Shown: piece after piece, positions 25,501-40,500 of the stretch | Position numbering within the stretch: position 1 is the first letter of the stretch | How the letters are laid out: each line of letters opens with the position of its first letter | NCBI GenBank assembly: GCA_900660155.1 | Contig: CABFPE010000442.1 | Span: 172,741-236,740, forward strand | Length of the DNA stretch: 64,000 nt | Direction of reading: 5' to 3' | Source: Hofstenia miamia | Taxonomy: Eukaryota > Xenacoelomorpha > Acoela > Hofsteniidae | The notes under the pieces: generated by a model | Told to the model about the DNA's origin: nothing | What the model saw: only the letters and a program-made list of their open reading frames with translations | Databases searched by the model: none | Position numbers and translations under genes: made by a program

Positions 25501-28500
25501 TTACGTAACGTTCTAATTAGATTCTTTAGACACAAATTTGAAATTTCTTAAAAAATGTGCACGTTATTTTCATTGGAAATAAATACTCTTGACTTAAGAT
25601 TTTTCATAGAAGCACTACTATGATTACTGCTCATAGATTTTAAAATACATTTATAATCTAAATATTAACCTATTCAAGGACCATTAAATTGTTGCTTTGA
25701 TGTATAATGAAAATGTCTCAGAAAAAATTAATATGACATAGAAGCACATATTAAAACGATGTAAAACAGTGATAAATTTCTGTGAAAATCACTCATTATC
25801 TGTGTGCACATGGTTCTTAAAACTAGGGGTTTTTAAAAGACAATATTTCCAAAATTTTATAGCAGAGAAAAAACTAGATAAATACATATATTTCATATCT
25901 ATTTTTTATAATTGCCTCGTCAGGGAAAACAATTGAATTAAAAACACACTTTTCAAAACGTTGAAGAGATCAAACATTGAACAAGCATAAAATTATTAAT
26001 TTTTAACATTAAGGAAATGGTTTTAAGCATCCACAAACCTTCAAAAACCTGAGTATTAAGCTCAATCATTAATGGGAAACCCTCTTGCCAACATTTTTCA
26101 TCTATTAGGAAATTTGGAAATCTTTGGATAGTGGCACATCCATGGGTGATGTGCTCATGTACAATAGCAAACATTTGCGCTAAAAAATTATTATTTTTTC
26201 CAATAAAATTCGATTTAAAAAACCATCAAAACTAACCCCATAATGAATGTTCAGAAAATAATATCAAATATTCATGAGAAATACTCACTCCAACTATTTA
26301 ATTTTCTTTACAAACCTCGTTCAGGCTCGCCGTGCATAGTACAACTCTATCCTATGGTGTTATTGGATATTCGATATATTGATAAGTTCGTGAGTCAAAA
26401 GCGTCTAAATTTTTTTTAAAGATACTATCACACATTCTAAAAAAATCTTTGGTTGTTTAGGTTAAAACTGGTTTAAGATATGATATGATTAAACTGTTTA
26501 TGTTGAATATCTATTTATTGTGTGTGGGAACCTTTCATTTTCTTCCTCCAATTTTTCTCATTAAATTTTAATAAATAGAAAAAAAATAAAAATCAAATTA
26601 AAATCTTGCGTTTCAATCTAGAAGATAAATTCCGTAAAAACATTCACGTACTAATATTGAAGACTCGGGTAAAAACCAGGGCTGCGATCAAGGAGTAGAG
26701 CATTTTCCTCGGAGTCCGAGCAAGAGCTGGAGCAACATTTAAAATTGGCTGGAATTTGAAAAAATAATCAATAAGTTCGTAAATATTCGTATTTGTGAAT
26801 ATATTGTAGCCAAATCATAATGAGACCGATCAGGAGCTGTAGGCAATGATATTCAAAAACTCCTGAGCCGAAACTGGAGCTATAAGGGCTGCGGAGCAAG
26901 ACCTGGAGCAGCTTCATATTTGGGCCTGCTCCGAATCTCTGGTAAAAACTAATATTTGAATTTGTAAATTAATTAGTAGTCGTAATAATGAAGCATTTTC
27001 AAATTAAAATTCAAGCACATAAATTAAAAGGAGTCAATAATTCGTCAAGAAGCTTCCCAATTCTTGTTTCCTTAAATTCATTTGGTATTGATATTTTTTA
27101 ATAATTCAAACGAACAGTTTCTATCAAGAAATGCTCATTTTTTCTCGCTAACTAAACAAGTCTTACAGTTTTAGAGTGAAAGTTTAAACTCATACAAAGC
27201 AGTGAGCAAATTTGCTTGAAAGTAAAATGAGACAATGATTAATCACAAACTTAATTTATCCAATCTCATCAGCCAACATGTGACCTTCAATCTCAAATCA
27301 CATGCTGATCAAATAAAGTTATTATTGAATAATCCTTAAACATAATATAGATAAACAGATGTCGACTCTCCGAATTTGTTTAATGAAGTATCCAGGCATC
27401 TTCCATGTTTACATAACTGATCGGTTTTTATTAAGTATTTTATTCTATATTAAACAACGCCCTTGAATATGAGGGTGGATTTTGCTTTCAATCTTCAGTA
27501 GATTGAAAATCTTTGTAAGAAATAGAAAAATTACTAAAACCTGCTTCATATTAATGAATCATCACATGAATGTAAGCAATCTTGAAGAATAAGTATAAAA
27601 CAAAAAATATCGTTGTTATATCTACTTTCTGCAATACCATACAATACAAGAACAAGAACCGTAACATTTATATTACTTAGGGGTTATAAATCAGATTACT
27701 GAACATTGATTTTAAACAGTAAATTTTGAAGATTACATTGCAAATAGACTTGAAGGATTTCAAAATATTGAGAGGGTAGTTAAAAATAAACATGTTGGAA
27801 TTAATACGCAATTAATTTCCAGAACTGAAAACCGAAATATTTTCATAAATTATATAAATAACATTATATTAACTATTGATTATGAGGGAATACGTACTTA
27901 AAATCTTGTGTTAATGAATTAATATCTTCTAAAATAATTCTCTCAAATATTTAAACTAACTGATAAACATATTGCATATCAAGAACTTTAATAAGTCAAG
28001 AACGACATGTTTGCATAGTCTGACCAAATATATCGCAAAAACTTTAGCAATTTATTAAAATTAATTTTCAACAGCTTGCACAAACCTCAACGAAGATTTC
28101 ATAATGCCGTGCGTTTATTGCTTTAGTCTAAAATCGCAGTTTTCCACAAAGTGTACTTTGGAATGCCATTTGGAGAGGTCTGAAAATCTAAAATATTTAA
28201 AAAATGTTGCTCATTACCTAAGGTTGATACCACTTGAATAAGTAGTTATCCCTTCCAATTATCAATGATATTAAAAAATTATATATTTCAAAGGGTATTT
28301 TTTGAAAGGTATCTATAACGCGAAAACTTATTTTTAATAAAGATTAATATGACACTAGAAAGTGATTGTTTGTTGAGTATGATTTTGCCATGGAGTGTAA
28401 ACGAGAAGGTGAGTTAAATATGTTTACTCATCGATTGAATTTCACTTAGTGTAAGTTCAGCCTGTTTTGATCAATTATAAAAATGCAGTTTACAGCCTGT

Positions 28501-31500
28501 TAGTGTTATAGAAATCCATGATTTAGCATGTTTCAAAAAACAGCATGTGAAAATTTTCTAAATTTGTTAATCCAAATAAATTTCCGAGGTAATCATGCCT
28601 GTTATTTGTTTTGGGTGAGCGCCTGCTTAGGAACAACATTCTTAGCACATCGACTTGCCCTACTTGGTCATTCTAGTGCTAAAGAGAAGTTGATCCACAA
28701 GTAATATTCAGAATTACAAAATTTGAATAAAATGCACATCAATTGTATCCATTGTAATACAAAACGTTGTGGAAATTGAAAAAACCTGTGTATCACGAAC
28801 ACATTCTAAGAAATGTAGATCTGATTCGCACGCAATAAGACCACTATGCTAAATTTGGCACATTGAGGATGGGGCTTAGATATGGTTTGGCTTGCAACGG
28901 TCACTTTTTATTTTGAGAAATAATTTTTTCAGAAAACAATAATTAGGATTAATCCTACTGAACTTATGTGGGGAGGGGACTTCTTCCCCCGACTACACTA
29001 GCTTTTTCATAACTTTTATTGGGGGTCATAACTCCTTCAAAGAAATTTTCTAAATACCTGCTTATGTTATATATGGTATAAAAAAAACTTATTATTATAA
29101 TTAGTGTGAAAAAAGTAAATAAAATAAGCATGAGAGCTACATTTGATAAAGTAGGCATGAATGACTTTATCATTTCCAACTGCTAAAACCAATATTTAAT
29201 ATATTTTAGTTAATAAATAACGAAAAAAAAATTGTCTTAATATGGGTATTGATGGCCATTTTTCAAATTTTGGCCCACTCCTATTCCTTTAAAACAAATG
29301 AAATTCAAGATCTTCAGACTCGTGGTAGCAAACTTTCAAAATTGGATGTGTTCTATGGAAATGAAATGGCAAGCTACTTTACAGGCTTTTGCTTTATATA
29401 GAAAAATTACACAACGTGGAAAAAGTGTTAATATCGAAACTTCGAAGATGGCAATAAACGGAAATATTATGTACTTGTTTTCCTGTTGTTATTCATTTTA
29501 CATTGTATTCTGTAGAAAGGAAACAGGTTTTATTTTAAAAAGTTGAATTTTATTATTTTGCTTGTTTTACTTGTTGAAGAACTCTATGTGTTTCCTACAT
29601 TAAGAAATGAATTAACCTGAGTTAGTAGTTTTTGTGTTGCTTATCATAAAGTCATATATGAGCTTCAGTTGCTTATTATTTCAGAGAACTCAGCCTCTAC
29701 AGTACAGTTGCTTATTTTTTCGGCAAATTTCAGCCTCAGTGCTCATCAAACAAGTTGTTTAAAAAAGAAAAACGTGTACCAAAATAAGCAAACTAAAGAT
29801 CGTGTGCAAGGGCCGTGGCTAAACTCAGTATTAATACTAATATTCTGTAACTAAGTTAGAATGAATATATTTTAGTTAGAATATATCAAATACTAATGCC
29901 ATTCGTTAAAAAAACTGAAAAAGTGAAATTATTTCATACGAGTAAAACTATGAGTAGTTTATTGAACGCTGCGGGGACATGGCTCCCCTAACTTGCAAAT
30001 GTAAGCCATGGGCCTGGTATCAGTAGATTGTCAAAATAACCTAAATATAAACAATGCAAAGTTGTTTGAAATTGAGAGGCTAAAATCTTGTAAGAACTCA
30101 AATTGATGTAATATAAAAGCAGCCTTTATTACTGTTGTTAGAAATAGTATTTTCTCAGATATCAACACACTAATAATAATGATCTAAGCTTTCATCAATT
30201 ACACCGATATTAAAAATTTAAACACACTGACTTGCATATGTTGAGATATCCGCTTTGCACAAAGCTCTAATAGAGAAATTTATTATTTATAAGTTTTATC
30301 CCATAATACAAAAATGACCTCAATCCAAGTCTAGAGCGCTGCGCTAACGCACCACGCAACAAACATTGAATGCTTTAATGTCATACCATTTTGTCGATTC
30401 TTGTTCAGCGCCCATCGAAGGGAGAAACTTTTTAATCTTGTAGATTTCTTGAATTTTATATTGGAGAAGACTCCATCAAATTTTCCGTCTAAGCACATGG
30501 CTACCTTGATGTTCATCTGGAACTATGAGGTGATATAACTAAAGGATGCCATTATACTGCCTGATTTGGCCTGTTGTATATCTATATGAAATTTTGAAGG
30601 TAGCCTGAAAAATCATCGTTCAACCAAACCGTCCAGCCATCACGACAGTGTATGCTGAAGCAGACATAGAGCAAATATTGGCGACATAAGGATCTACGAA
30701 GATGTAGAAGCATATATTGTATAGCAAGTTGTTTAGTAGAACACTAATGAAGCGTTTTTTAGATATTGTTTGATTGGTCGATTTTATAATTGTTTCTACT
30801 TTGAAACACAATGCTTATCTTATCGAATTATAGGATTAGAGATTATATATCATGGAGTTACGCCAGATTCTGAAGGTGTGGAAAATCGTATCAAAATACT
30901 TACTGCCAAAATTAATGTACACCTTGTATTCCCCATAAATAATTTACAAAATCAAAAAATGAGCGCAAAGTAGATTTTTACTACTGCGCTTACCATAAAA
31001 ATACTTGGGGCTAAAGCTGGATTTTAAGCATTCTAATAAAAATAAGAAGAATATTTGCTAAAGGGTAGAAGAAGACTATCAATGTGCAGATGGTACGCTA
31101 AATTGGGAAATTTACCCCGGCCAATCGTTAAATCAATACATTGGAGAGGGCAGATTAGACGCAGTCAAAAACATTCCATTATCCGCGGGATGTTACTCCC
31201 AATTCAATTTAAATGACAAAAAGACAGTAAAAGGTGGGCGTTGTTCGCGGCTTTAATTATTTGAGCGAGAGAAGCTTTAAGCGCTGATTTTACAATGTTT
31301 ATCATAACTTAATTAATACGGTTTCTGCTAATTAGAGCTCAATTCGCGATAAAAACCTACTTTTTACAGGTCAAAGATGCAGATGTAAATAAAATAGCAA
31401 TACGAAATTATCGAATCATCGCTGTACATTACTGAGAGAATAATTTGTTTTGATTGGGATGAAATTTACTGATTTAATGACATAAACTCAAGAGTCTAGC

Positions 31501-34500
31501 AGCAACAGCAGCAGACGAACTCATAAGCAAATAAATTTCTGTCAACGCCTAGAAAAAACTAAACAAGATGCGCCTTCCCTTGTGTAATGCAATCATATGC
31601 ACGTAAAATCATTTGTTAAGCTATTAGTTTTAAAAAACAATAAGCTATGCTGACTTTTTAAAATTTTTAAATTAATTTTCTCTTATGCATTGTCTATTCG
31701 AATAGAATAGTCAACTAAATGCGTTTTCAATACCACGCATGGTTTTCTAACATTAAAATAATTAAATGAAATTTATCATTGATAAGATATTACAGCAGAA
31801 GAAATTGCTTTGAAGTATTTGAAAAAATTATTAGAATCAATAAGATTTGCTGCGCTTCTCATTGGTAAGAAAAGCTTAAAAATCTATTTGATAAAAGTTC
31901 ACCTGAAATTAAAAGTTTAGAATTAAGTAAAAATACTAAGTGTGTTGTTTTTAGAGATTAATTAAATACCTCTCGAAATTATGCTAATTGTAACTTTATA
32001 TTAATATTAATTCTGAGTTTGATGAAGCATTGTTAATAGTTTAAAAATTTGGACACTGTTAAATAAAATACGTGAAAAAAAACAACTGAGAAATATTCAT
32101 TCAACGAAAAGTAGGATATACCCAAGTTTTAGGGCATGTGCAACGAATAGCCATGCAATTAACCGCAGATTAGCGAGTCAATATTATAAAGTATATTTGG
32201 ATTCAAACTCCACTCCTCAGAGTATCGCAATGTTGATTTGCAAACACCAATAAGTGCTTTAACATCACTTGAGGTTCGTTAAAGTGTGAAAATTAACAAA
32301 TCGTTATCAATATACATTATTTACCATGAACTTATCAATTTACTTTTCAACTTTAGATTTCGGTGAAAAGACGTTTAAATGCATTTCATTGTGTCTACAA
32401 ATGTCACATACAATATATGTCATTTCACGAAATAAAATATCTTCAGTAATTTAGAGTATTTTGCATTAATGAAATATATACAAAATATATGTAGTATATG
32501 CTATTGTATAAAGAGAGATTCCGCTCTATGGACAGAAAACATCACGCACATACAAGGTGTTTGTACGAAAAAGTTATTTTTCAAATTTTTTGAAGTTGCC
32601 TTGACAAGTTTCTCAAAATTTGGTTGATGTTGAAAGTTAATGTGAATATTTTGGATTTCAACTATAGCCATATATAATCCGCGATTGCTTAATCTATTAT
32701 TGTTAAACTACAAATGCATTTTAGGCAAAGATTGCGTAAGAAACACAAAATACGTTACTTTAAAAATGTTCCAACTTACTATAAAAGTTGAAATTATATA
32801 TAAGTGCATTTTGGAGAAAGTAAGTTGAATCAATTGGCTTGTACCATTCAAGGAAAAGCTTATTATACCAACAGATTTTTGTTATAAAATATTAGTTTGA
32901 AAAAATTATATCAAAGCATCTTTCTTTAATTTCTAGAATGTAGAAAATAAATGAAAGAATTAGCAAACTTTTGCTGTACTAATTAGTCACGTGTGATTTA
33001 GGCCCAGTAATATTTCAATGGGAATCGGGGTAACATGGAACTGGGGACTACAAATGAAGACATTGATACCACGCATTTCCGAATATAAAATTTTCCCAAA
33101 ATTGAAGTTATGAAATAATAGAACTGGTTGGGAACAAAATCTAATGGAAGTGAACGTGATAAAACTCTGGTACGGAAAAACCTCTAATCAATAGCAACAT
33201 TTGAGTCTTCAAGGTTTGAAAATTTATTTTGAATGCATACAAAAATAAACAAAATTCTTCAGAGCTGACTCAGCAAAGTAATTCAAGAAATAAGCATCCA
33301 TCATAAAAATGCAAACATTTTCAAAAAATCGCATATTTATTCATCTCATTCTCAATATTATGCCAAATACAGTTGTTGGATTTTTCTTATTAACTTGCTC
33401 CAAATTTAATTGGATAAAACTGTTACAAAATTTATTTTAGAAAATTCTAACCGAAGGAAATAATTCGAATAAGTCTGTTGAAATTAATACAATAAGATAA
33501 CACAAAATATTTAAATTCATTTGTTTGAAATTGTAATCCATCATTAAACAAACTTTATAGACTGCTAGGAATTGGATAAAGCAATACTTCATTAAAATTT
33601 AATGAATTCACTGCATGACGTAGTACAAAGTCATTTTTTATTCGCGTTATTAGCCAAATTTTTTATAATAAATCTGATTGAATTTTTTCATCTAAATTTT
33701 TACCAAATCTAAATTAAAGTTTTTATAGGACTAAACTGTAAACACGGTTATAAGTTTTTGTATGAATTTAAATTTTTTTCGTGATTTTAAAAAGTTTAGA
33801 TGCATTTCAAAATGTCCGATGGTCGTTGTAACAAACACCAATGTTTAGCCCTTAAGCGCATATTTTGCAAATGTTAATGTATGGTATGGGTCAATTTGAC
33901 ACATCATACAAAAGATGTTAATTTACTTACTACTGTATACTAGTAAATCTAATATTTACTGTTTTAAGTAAAAACAATTAAGTAGAGGAAAAAACTAACT
34001 TGTATGGGTTAAATGGACCCATGGTATGTAATTAAGGGTTAAAAAATTGACAATTTATGTTAAATAGAATAATATCACGTGTGAAAACAATTGAAAAATT
34101 TTGATAGAATTTTGAGCTCTATGAAATTTTGGAACCTAAATATGCCGAAATCAACCGAAGTGACCTAACACAGACACAGGTGCTAGGTGTTTAATTCCAA
34201 TAAAAAGCGTATTCGGTGGTAAGCGGTAGCCAGTCATCATCTTAAATAGATACAAGATATTTTTTTCAGAAAAGGACCTAAAACCTAAAATTTTCTGAAA
34301 AATCCAAAAACTTGCTGTTATAAAGTTACAGTTGGACTTTTTGGACACGATATGGAAAAAAAGATTCTTGATCTAACTTTTGCGCCGCAGATGATAGCGG
34401 GAAAAGCACAAAGCTGTACGTAAATCAATGCTGGTGCCGAGAGTCATAAATAATAAATCACAGTCTTGTTCAATGCTTAATAATTGAGGAAGAAAGAATT

Positions 34501-37500
34501 AACCGAAATAAAGAGGAGAAGCAATACGTGGAGTTAGATACGTTCTTATAAATTGATTTATACAGTATAATTTACAAATAGATGAATGCATAAATTATTT
34601 TGTATTGTTGGAACCATTGTACCAGACTCGTTGACGAAAGCCACTTCAAAGAAGCACGCCTACGGGGAGAGATTTTTGTGGGAAATATTAATTACGTGCC
34701 TGGAAACCCCTATATTCTAATTTATTTTCGCAGAACGCGGAATGGAAATCGCGTGGCGAATTAGAATGTATGTTCTTACCCCACCCATCCCAATTAATTA
34801 CCCGTTAATACAAGGTGTCCTATCCTTGAAAAGGAATTTGACCATTTAAGTGGAAAACCTCATCTCGAAAAGTTATAATTTTTGTGAACCTTGGAATTAA
34901 AGATTACTTCTATCACTTTGCATAAAGCAAACCTTTAAATTTTCACTTTAATTGGAATTTGACAAACTGAATATTAAAATAAGCACTTTTAAAAAAACTA
35001 GGTTTTTGAGTGAATATTAATGTGTATGGTTTTTAAGATATTAAAGAATGCATTGAAGCTTGAATTTCACTTTGAACAAATTTAAAGGTGGCTTCTATTT
35101 TTAATAGATTGCAATTTAGTGAACTGTGAAACATATCATACGCAGAGAGAATTGAAAACTAATGGACAATCATAACAATATTTCAAATTGAACATGAAGC
35201 ATTTCTTGTGATGCTATTTTCGATATTATGCAATACTACTTTTTCACAGCAGGACAAGTGGGGTCTGCATTGAATAAAACTCTAACCCTGTGGCAAATTA
35301 TATCACAAATGGTCTTTATAAGAAGCTTTTTGCGCCATTTATTTTTTACTGCAATGTTTCATGAAAACCTTATTGATGTAGTAATTTTATTGCATTCGAA
35401 AAATCACAGTAGAATGAAATTTTAATTGTACGTAAATGGGAGAAGGAATTACATATTTCATAATTAAAATTTCAAATTCTGTAACAAGATTTAGAGTAGC
35501 TTTCAATTGCATCAAGCGAAGAGGCTTTTCAGAATTAAGGAGCACTTTGAGAAAAAACCATTCTGACAGAAAGAAAAAATCATCCATTTTGTCGCATCAA
35601 AATCTATTTGCGGCAAGCGCGGTAAAAGTGTTATTTACTTCAACTGCGATAGGTATTTCTCCTAACATCATCTTAAACTTAATGAATGCCTATGAATAAA
35701 CTGGAGATATACGTTAGTGCGAAAGAGCAATTTATGCCTTCTCCTTTTTCATTATCGCATGCAATAAATTTGACTTTGCATCCTTACATATCGCTGAGAG
35801 GTTTGAAATTCATATTTGAAATATAGAAGTAATTCAATTCAAATATGTAAAACTTCGCTAAAGACACAGAAGCATAAGATTCAGACTGATTACTGATTAG
35901 CGCACAATTGTTTAAAAAAGAAATATTACTTAAAACAATACATATTAATGCACGTATAATTTCATAAAAATAAAAGATTTCGAATTTGTTATTAAAAATT
36001 TATTTCTTTGGCTTTGATATAATATTCATACACGGTAAAAATGATTTATAAATAAAACAGTTTTGTGATTAACGCTTTGATTTTACCGATTTTTAAATGC
36101 ATCAAATATACATGTAGAGATAAGTCAATAAGTTGATATTAAAGAAAAATTGGTGCCACTATGGTATGTGATGTCATCTGATAACTATGATTTTAGCTCA
36201 ACTGAATTTTAAATTTAAACTTAATTTGGCCAATAGAATGTGGCTTTTTCATATGCTCAAACCCATCACCCAATTGTGGGAATGAGATCACAGTCATGAT
36301 GAAATCGCATCCCAAAGTAGCACCAAAAAAGTTCATACTTAAAATAGAACACAGACGAATTAAATTTTAAAATGACTTCGCTGCAGAAGAGTTGTAATTA
36401 TTGCTTGTCAACGATTTGGGAGTAATAAGCGAACGTTTTGAAGGACGCTGTGGTTAAATTGGAGGGAGAAACTATTTCAAAAAGTGGGCGCAACGGAAGT
36501 ATACTCGGAAATAGAATAGCAAGTAATGATACTAATTTGCAGTACTAACTTTGTATAGATTGCGTACGAGTAGACAATGGACAGGGAGTTTCTTCTCCCA
36601 ACTTCAAAGCTCTGGAGGGTGTTCTCCCAAAGCATTGGCCCGTATTGTCCTTTGATAGAACAGCGCGGCTGGCCGTTTTATTCAATTTTCCCCCATCTTC
36701 GAGCATTGGGGTGTGGTGTATCGACAAAAGTGTTAATTAGATTCCGAGTGTGCCTTCCCGCGAAACCAGCACATAGCTGGTGGTGTGGCAATTGAATTAA
36801 AAAGCGGAAGATGAGTAGCTATCAAAACGCCCTTACTTCAAAGTGGCACGGGCGTCAAAGTGATTTTTACAAATGGATGAACCATGGAAATATCAATAAA
36901 TCGCAATCTCCACATGCAAACACTCACACATCCAATCAAAATACATGCACACTGCCGATTACAACCAGTAGTGTTTACTTAGCTCCGACTGGTTCATTTC
37001 AGAACATTATCAAATTGCATTATAAACACTGGCAAACAACTGAAAATTCATTCTTAAAACTGAATTGAGAAATACATTAAAAATACCAAAAACCATTTCA
37101 AGAACGTTTATGTTATTTCCATTTTTAAATCAATGTATTTAGACTCCATTGAAGCCAGTTTGTTTTTTCAGCTATCTTAAATAGCTAAAGTTAGAGATGG
37201 ATTTTTCTACTTGCACTTCTATTTCAAAAACTTGAAATGTATTCATATATAAAGTCAAGGTTTAAACAATGCATTAAAGCATTTAGTAATGCAAAACGAA
37301 GATTCAAAATACTCATTATAGTTTTTAATATTGCTTGTATAAGACTGCGATAACTTAAATAATGTAGAGGTTAGAAACGAATTACAGGAAACTTAGCTTT
37401 GTAGACATGTAATACGCGGATATACAGTCCAAAGTCCATTTGTGTACTGAAATAATATTCATGTAAGCCAGCAAAAATTAATTTGACTATAAGAGCATAA

Positions 37501-40500
37501 AGCAACGATTAAACTGATAAATCAAGTTCTAGTTGTATAAACTGAAAAAGACTTAATCCTTAAAGTAAAAATATTTTTGACTTCATCATCTATATTCACA
37601 TCAGTGTTAGTAAATTTTGAAAACGGCATAATTTTAGTAGGACCTACTATATTTGTATCCATTTGAAACTATCTTCCTAATCATAGATCAGCTTTAGCGC
37701 ATACCACAAAACCTTTGGTTCTAAACTAACCAAGGATGCATTTAACGTATTTATAAACTAAGACTCTAAGGTAAGCAGTTATTACTGATCACATATATAA
37801 AACAAGTTGAATTGAAATCCACAGTTTTATAATTCGCGAGAGACAGAGCAGCGCCTCTATTTAACGCATGGTATCCACGGAAAATTTGTGAATCGGTGTA
37901 TCTAATAAACACTTATAACATTTGTTGGAGAATGCTGTTTCATAAATTAATAAAATCGTTTGCAAATTTATTCGTTAATTAATTTTTTACGGAATGTAAC
38001 AAAAGTGAATCACCAGATCTCGTTTAATTTTTTTGTGCCTTGATTGACCGAATTATAGTAAAAATAAACCTAAAAGTAGCCCTCTAAGCATGCATGAAAA
38101 ATTAAAAATCATCAGATCTGACAGACCTAGACATGACATGTACTAGCTAATTTTGGATTGACTGAAAACATTTTTGCAGGACGAAATAGTGAAACGTCAA
38201 TTTAACTTTTTCGGTTATGTAAAATCGCACAACAATCGATATAGATACATAACAAGTTTTTAAGAAGACAGCGAAAACTACTTCACATCTCCTTTTAATT
38301 CAAAGTGTCTTATTTCACAAACATCTTATTTTAGAATTTATTCACTTTGACGTTGATTAAGCTTTACAGCTGTTAAGATGAAAAATTCATTGCAATCCAT
38401 TAGAATATCATGCATGTAAATAATGAAAACTATTCTTTCCTCATATTGCAAAACACCTTAATTGTGCACCTCATGATATATTACAAGCAACTCAACCTTA
38501 TATCATGAATGTTTTAGGGTTTTACTTTTCACGGGATATTTGGCACAAAAATAGTTAAATATAAAAGTATTTTAAAATAGGATATTTTGTAAATGTATTG
38601 CAAATATTGAACTCAACTCAACACTGTTAGTTTAGCATATGGAAGCAGCTGCCAGCCTCAAAATCTGAACAATTTTGGTTCCCAAAAATTGCACATGAGT
38701 CAATGTCATTGACAAGAATGTAAGAATGTCAAATTGAAGAAATTTTTACAAACAATCTTTATATGCAACTGAGGTTCATTTGAACTTGGTGTTTAACTAA
38801 TAAACAACTTTGAGCCCTACTACACATAAATTCGCTCTGGAAATTCTATCATTAAGGACATTCTCGAAAATTAGGCCAACTTTAGATCGACGAGTGTGTA
38901 ATTAATGAGCGAAAAACATATTTGAAAAATATTTTAAAAAATTTAAATTTAAAAAATGGAGCAGTACATTCGAATAGATATGCATTAATGTTTTCCGGCC
39001 GGGTATTTATTGTGGCCACAACCTGTTCGTTACTTAAAAGAAGCAGCCATAGCGTGTTACTAAGAGATACGGACGGTCGTAAGCCGTGAAACTGAAACCG
39101 CAGAAGCAGGGGAACCGTTGCAATAAATATTCTTAATAATCATACAATACAAATGGGAAAACTTAAAATGAAAAAGAATTATATACTAATTAGTGAACGA
39201 GGTAGATCAGTCAATTAATCGAAACACAAATAGTGTAAGTAACGAAGCAAATAATAATCGTCAAAATTTTTGACAAATGCGGTCGTTAAAAAGCCATGCC
39301 TTGCATGTTCCGCCTGCAGCCGATCACGAGTCGTTGCAATAAAGCCGCATTCGGTCGACTATGACCAGCCGAGGTCAATAGCTATAAAGCTGCAATGACA
39401 TAAAACACATTATATAACAAATCAACCCTTTGCAATCTTTTGCCTAAGAAACTTCAATAATTAAACTACTGAATTGCAAAAAAAACTTAATTTAAAATAT
39501 GCTAGAAATGAAAAACTTTGAAAAGGAACAATGAAAATTCTTTCAAAAAAATTAACTGAGGGCTCAATTTCTTAAAAATGAAAAACTTTTATTACTTAAA
39601 CTGTGACTAAATTGCATAGCACCAATTATATACTATTTCTAAGGTTTCATGGTATTTTGAATTAGAGACCTTCTCATATACTGTTGCATTTTCTGATTTT
39701 TGATGTCTTTTTTAATTAGTGTTGAAATTTTTTTTGAAGAAAACCATTTTAAAAAAACATCCAAATTTAACTATGGTCAAAACCATAGCCACTATAACAT
39801 TTTCAATAAATGCAAATTAAATCATAACATTTGAGAATCAGCTAAAAAAACGTTTTGTCCCTCAAAACGGTGATTTTTGAAGAACCATGGACCTCTACAA
39901 ATATTTATGTAAAAACACACGAAAAGAAGTTGCCACAATAAATGAGAATACTATTACTAAGAATAAAGATCATGATCAGTCGTTGCAAAATCAGGGTATT
40001 GACTGAGTATGTTTAACCAAATATAAACCATGATTTATCAAAAAACATGCCTTAAAAATACATAGTCACTAATCATAATTCAAAATGCGACATGTTGTCT
40101 TTAGTAGCGACTTCAGGAATTCCTCATTAAAGAAATGTATTCTCGGTTCACGACCTTGTTGAAATCAATTCGAAATCTTTGAAAAATAAAATAACTCCAC
40201 GACAATTTTCGCAAATCAAAAAGCTCCAACTACTCGAGACGTATTGAGAAACCCTTGAAGTTAAAAATGTTCCCCTGGATACAAAGAAATCAAGTAAATT
40301 AGAACACGGGAAATGTTTAAAGTGTGCGCTTTGTAATGCTAATGATACGGGTCACATTGATATGAGATAATAGCATTCTAAGCAAACCCTGCAATTATTG
40401 GGTGAGAATATGTTGTATATCAAAAAATCATTATAGGGCAATTGGAAATACATCTTATAAAATTCCTATTTTCTATAAAATTCCAATTAAAGGCTCTTTT

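Noticed and set aside
25953-26174. 73-codon minus-strand ORF starting [17 protein letters not shown]
   Set aside because: Looks briefly protein-like, but has no known family, no flanking splice logic with TCF and no repeat context; left as chance.
29807-30016. Possible hAT MITE with GGCCRTGGCT-type ends
   Set aside because: The termini CAAGGGCCGTGGCT and (inward) CAGGCCCATGGCT look alike, but the flanking 8-mers ATCGTGTG and GTATCAGT do not match.
36545-37068. ORFs of 60-85 codons on both strands in intron 3
   Set aside because: Mutually overlapping, no recognisable domain, no fit to TCF exon phase; probably by-products of an enhancer island.
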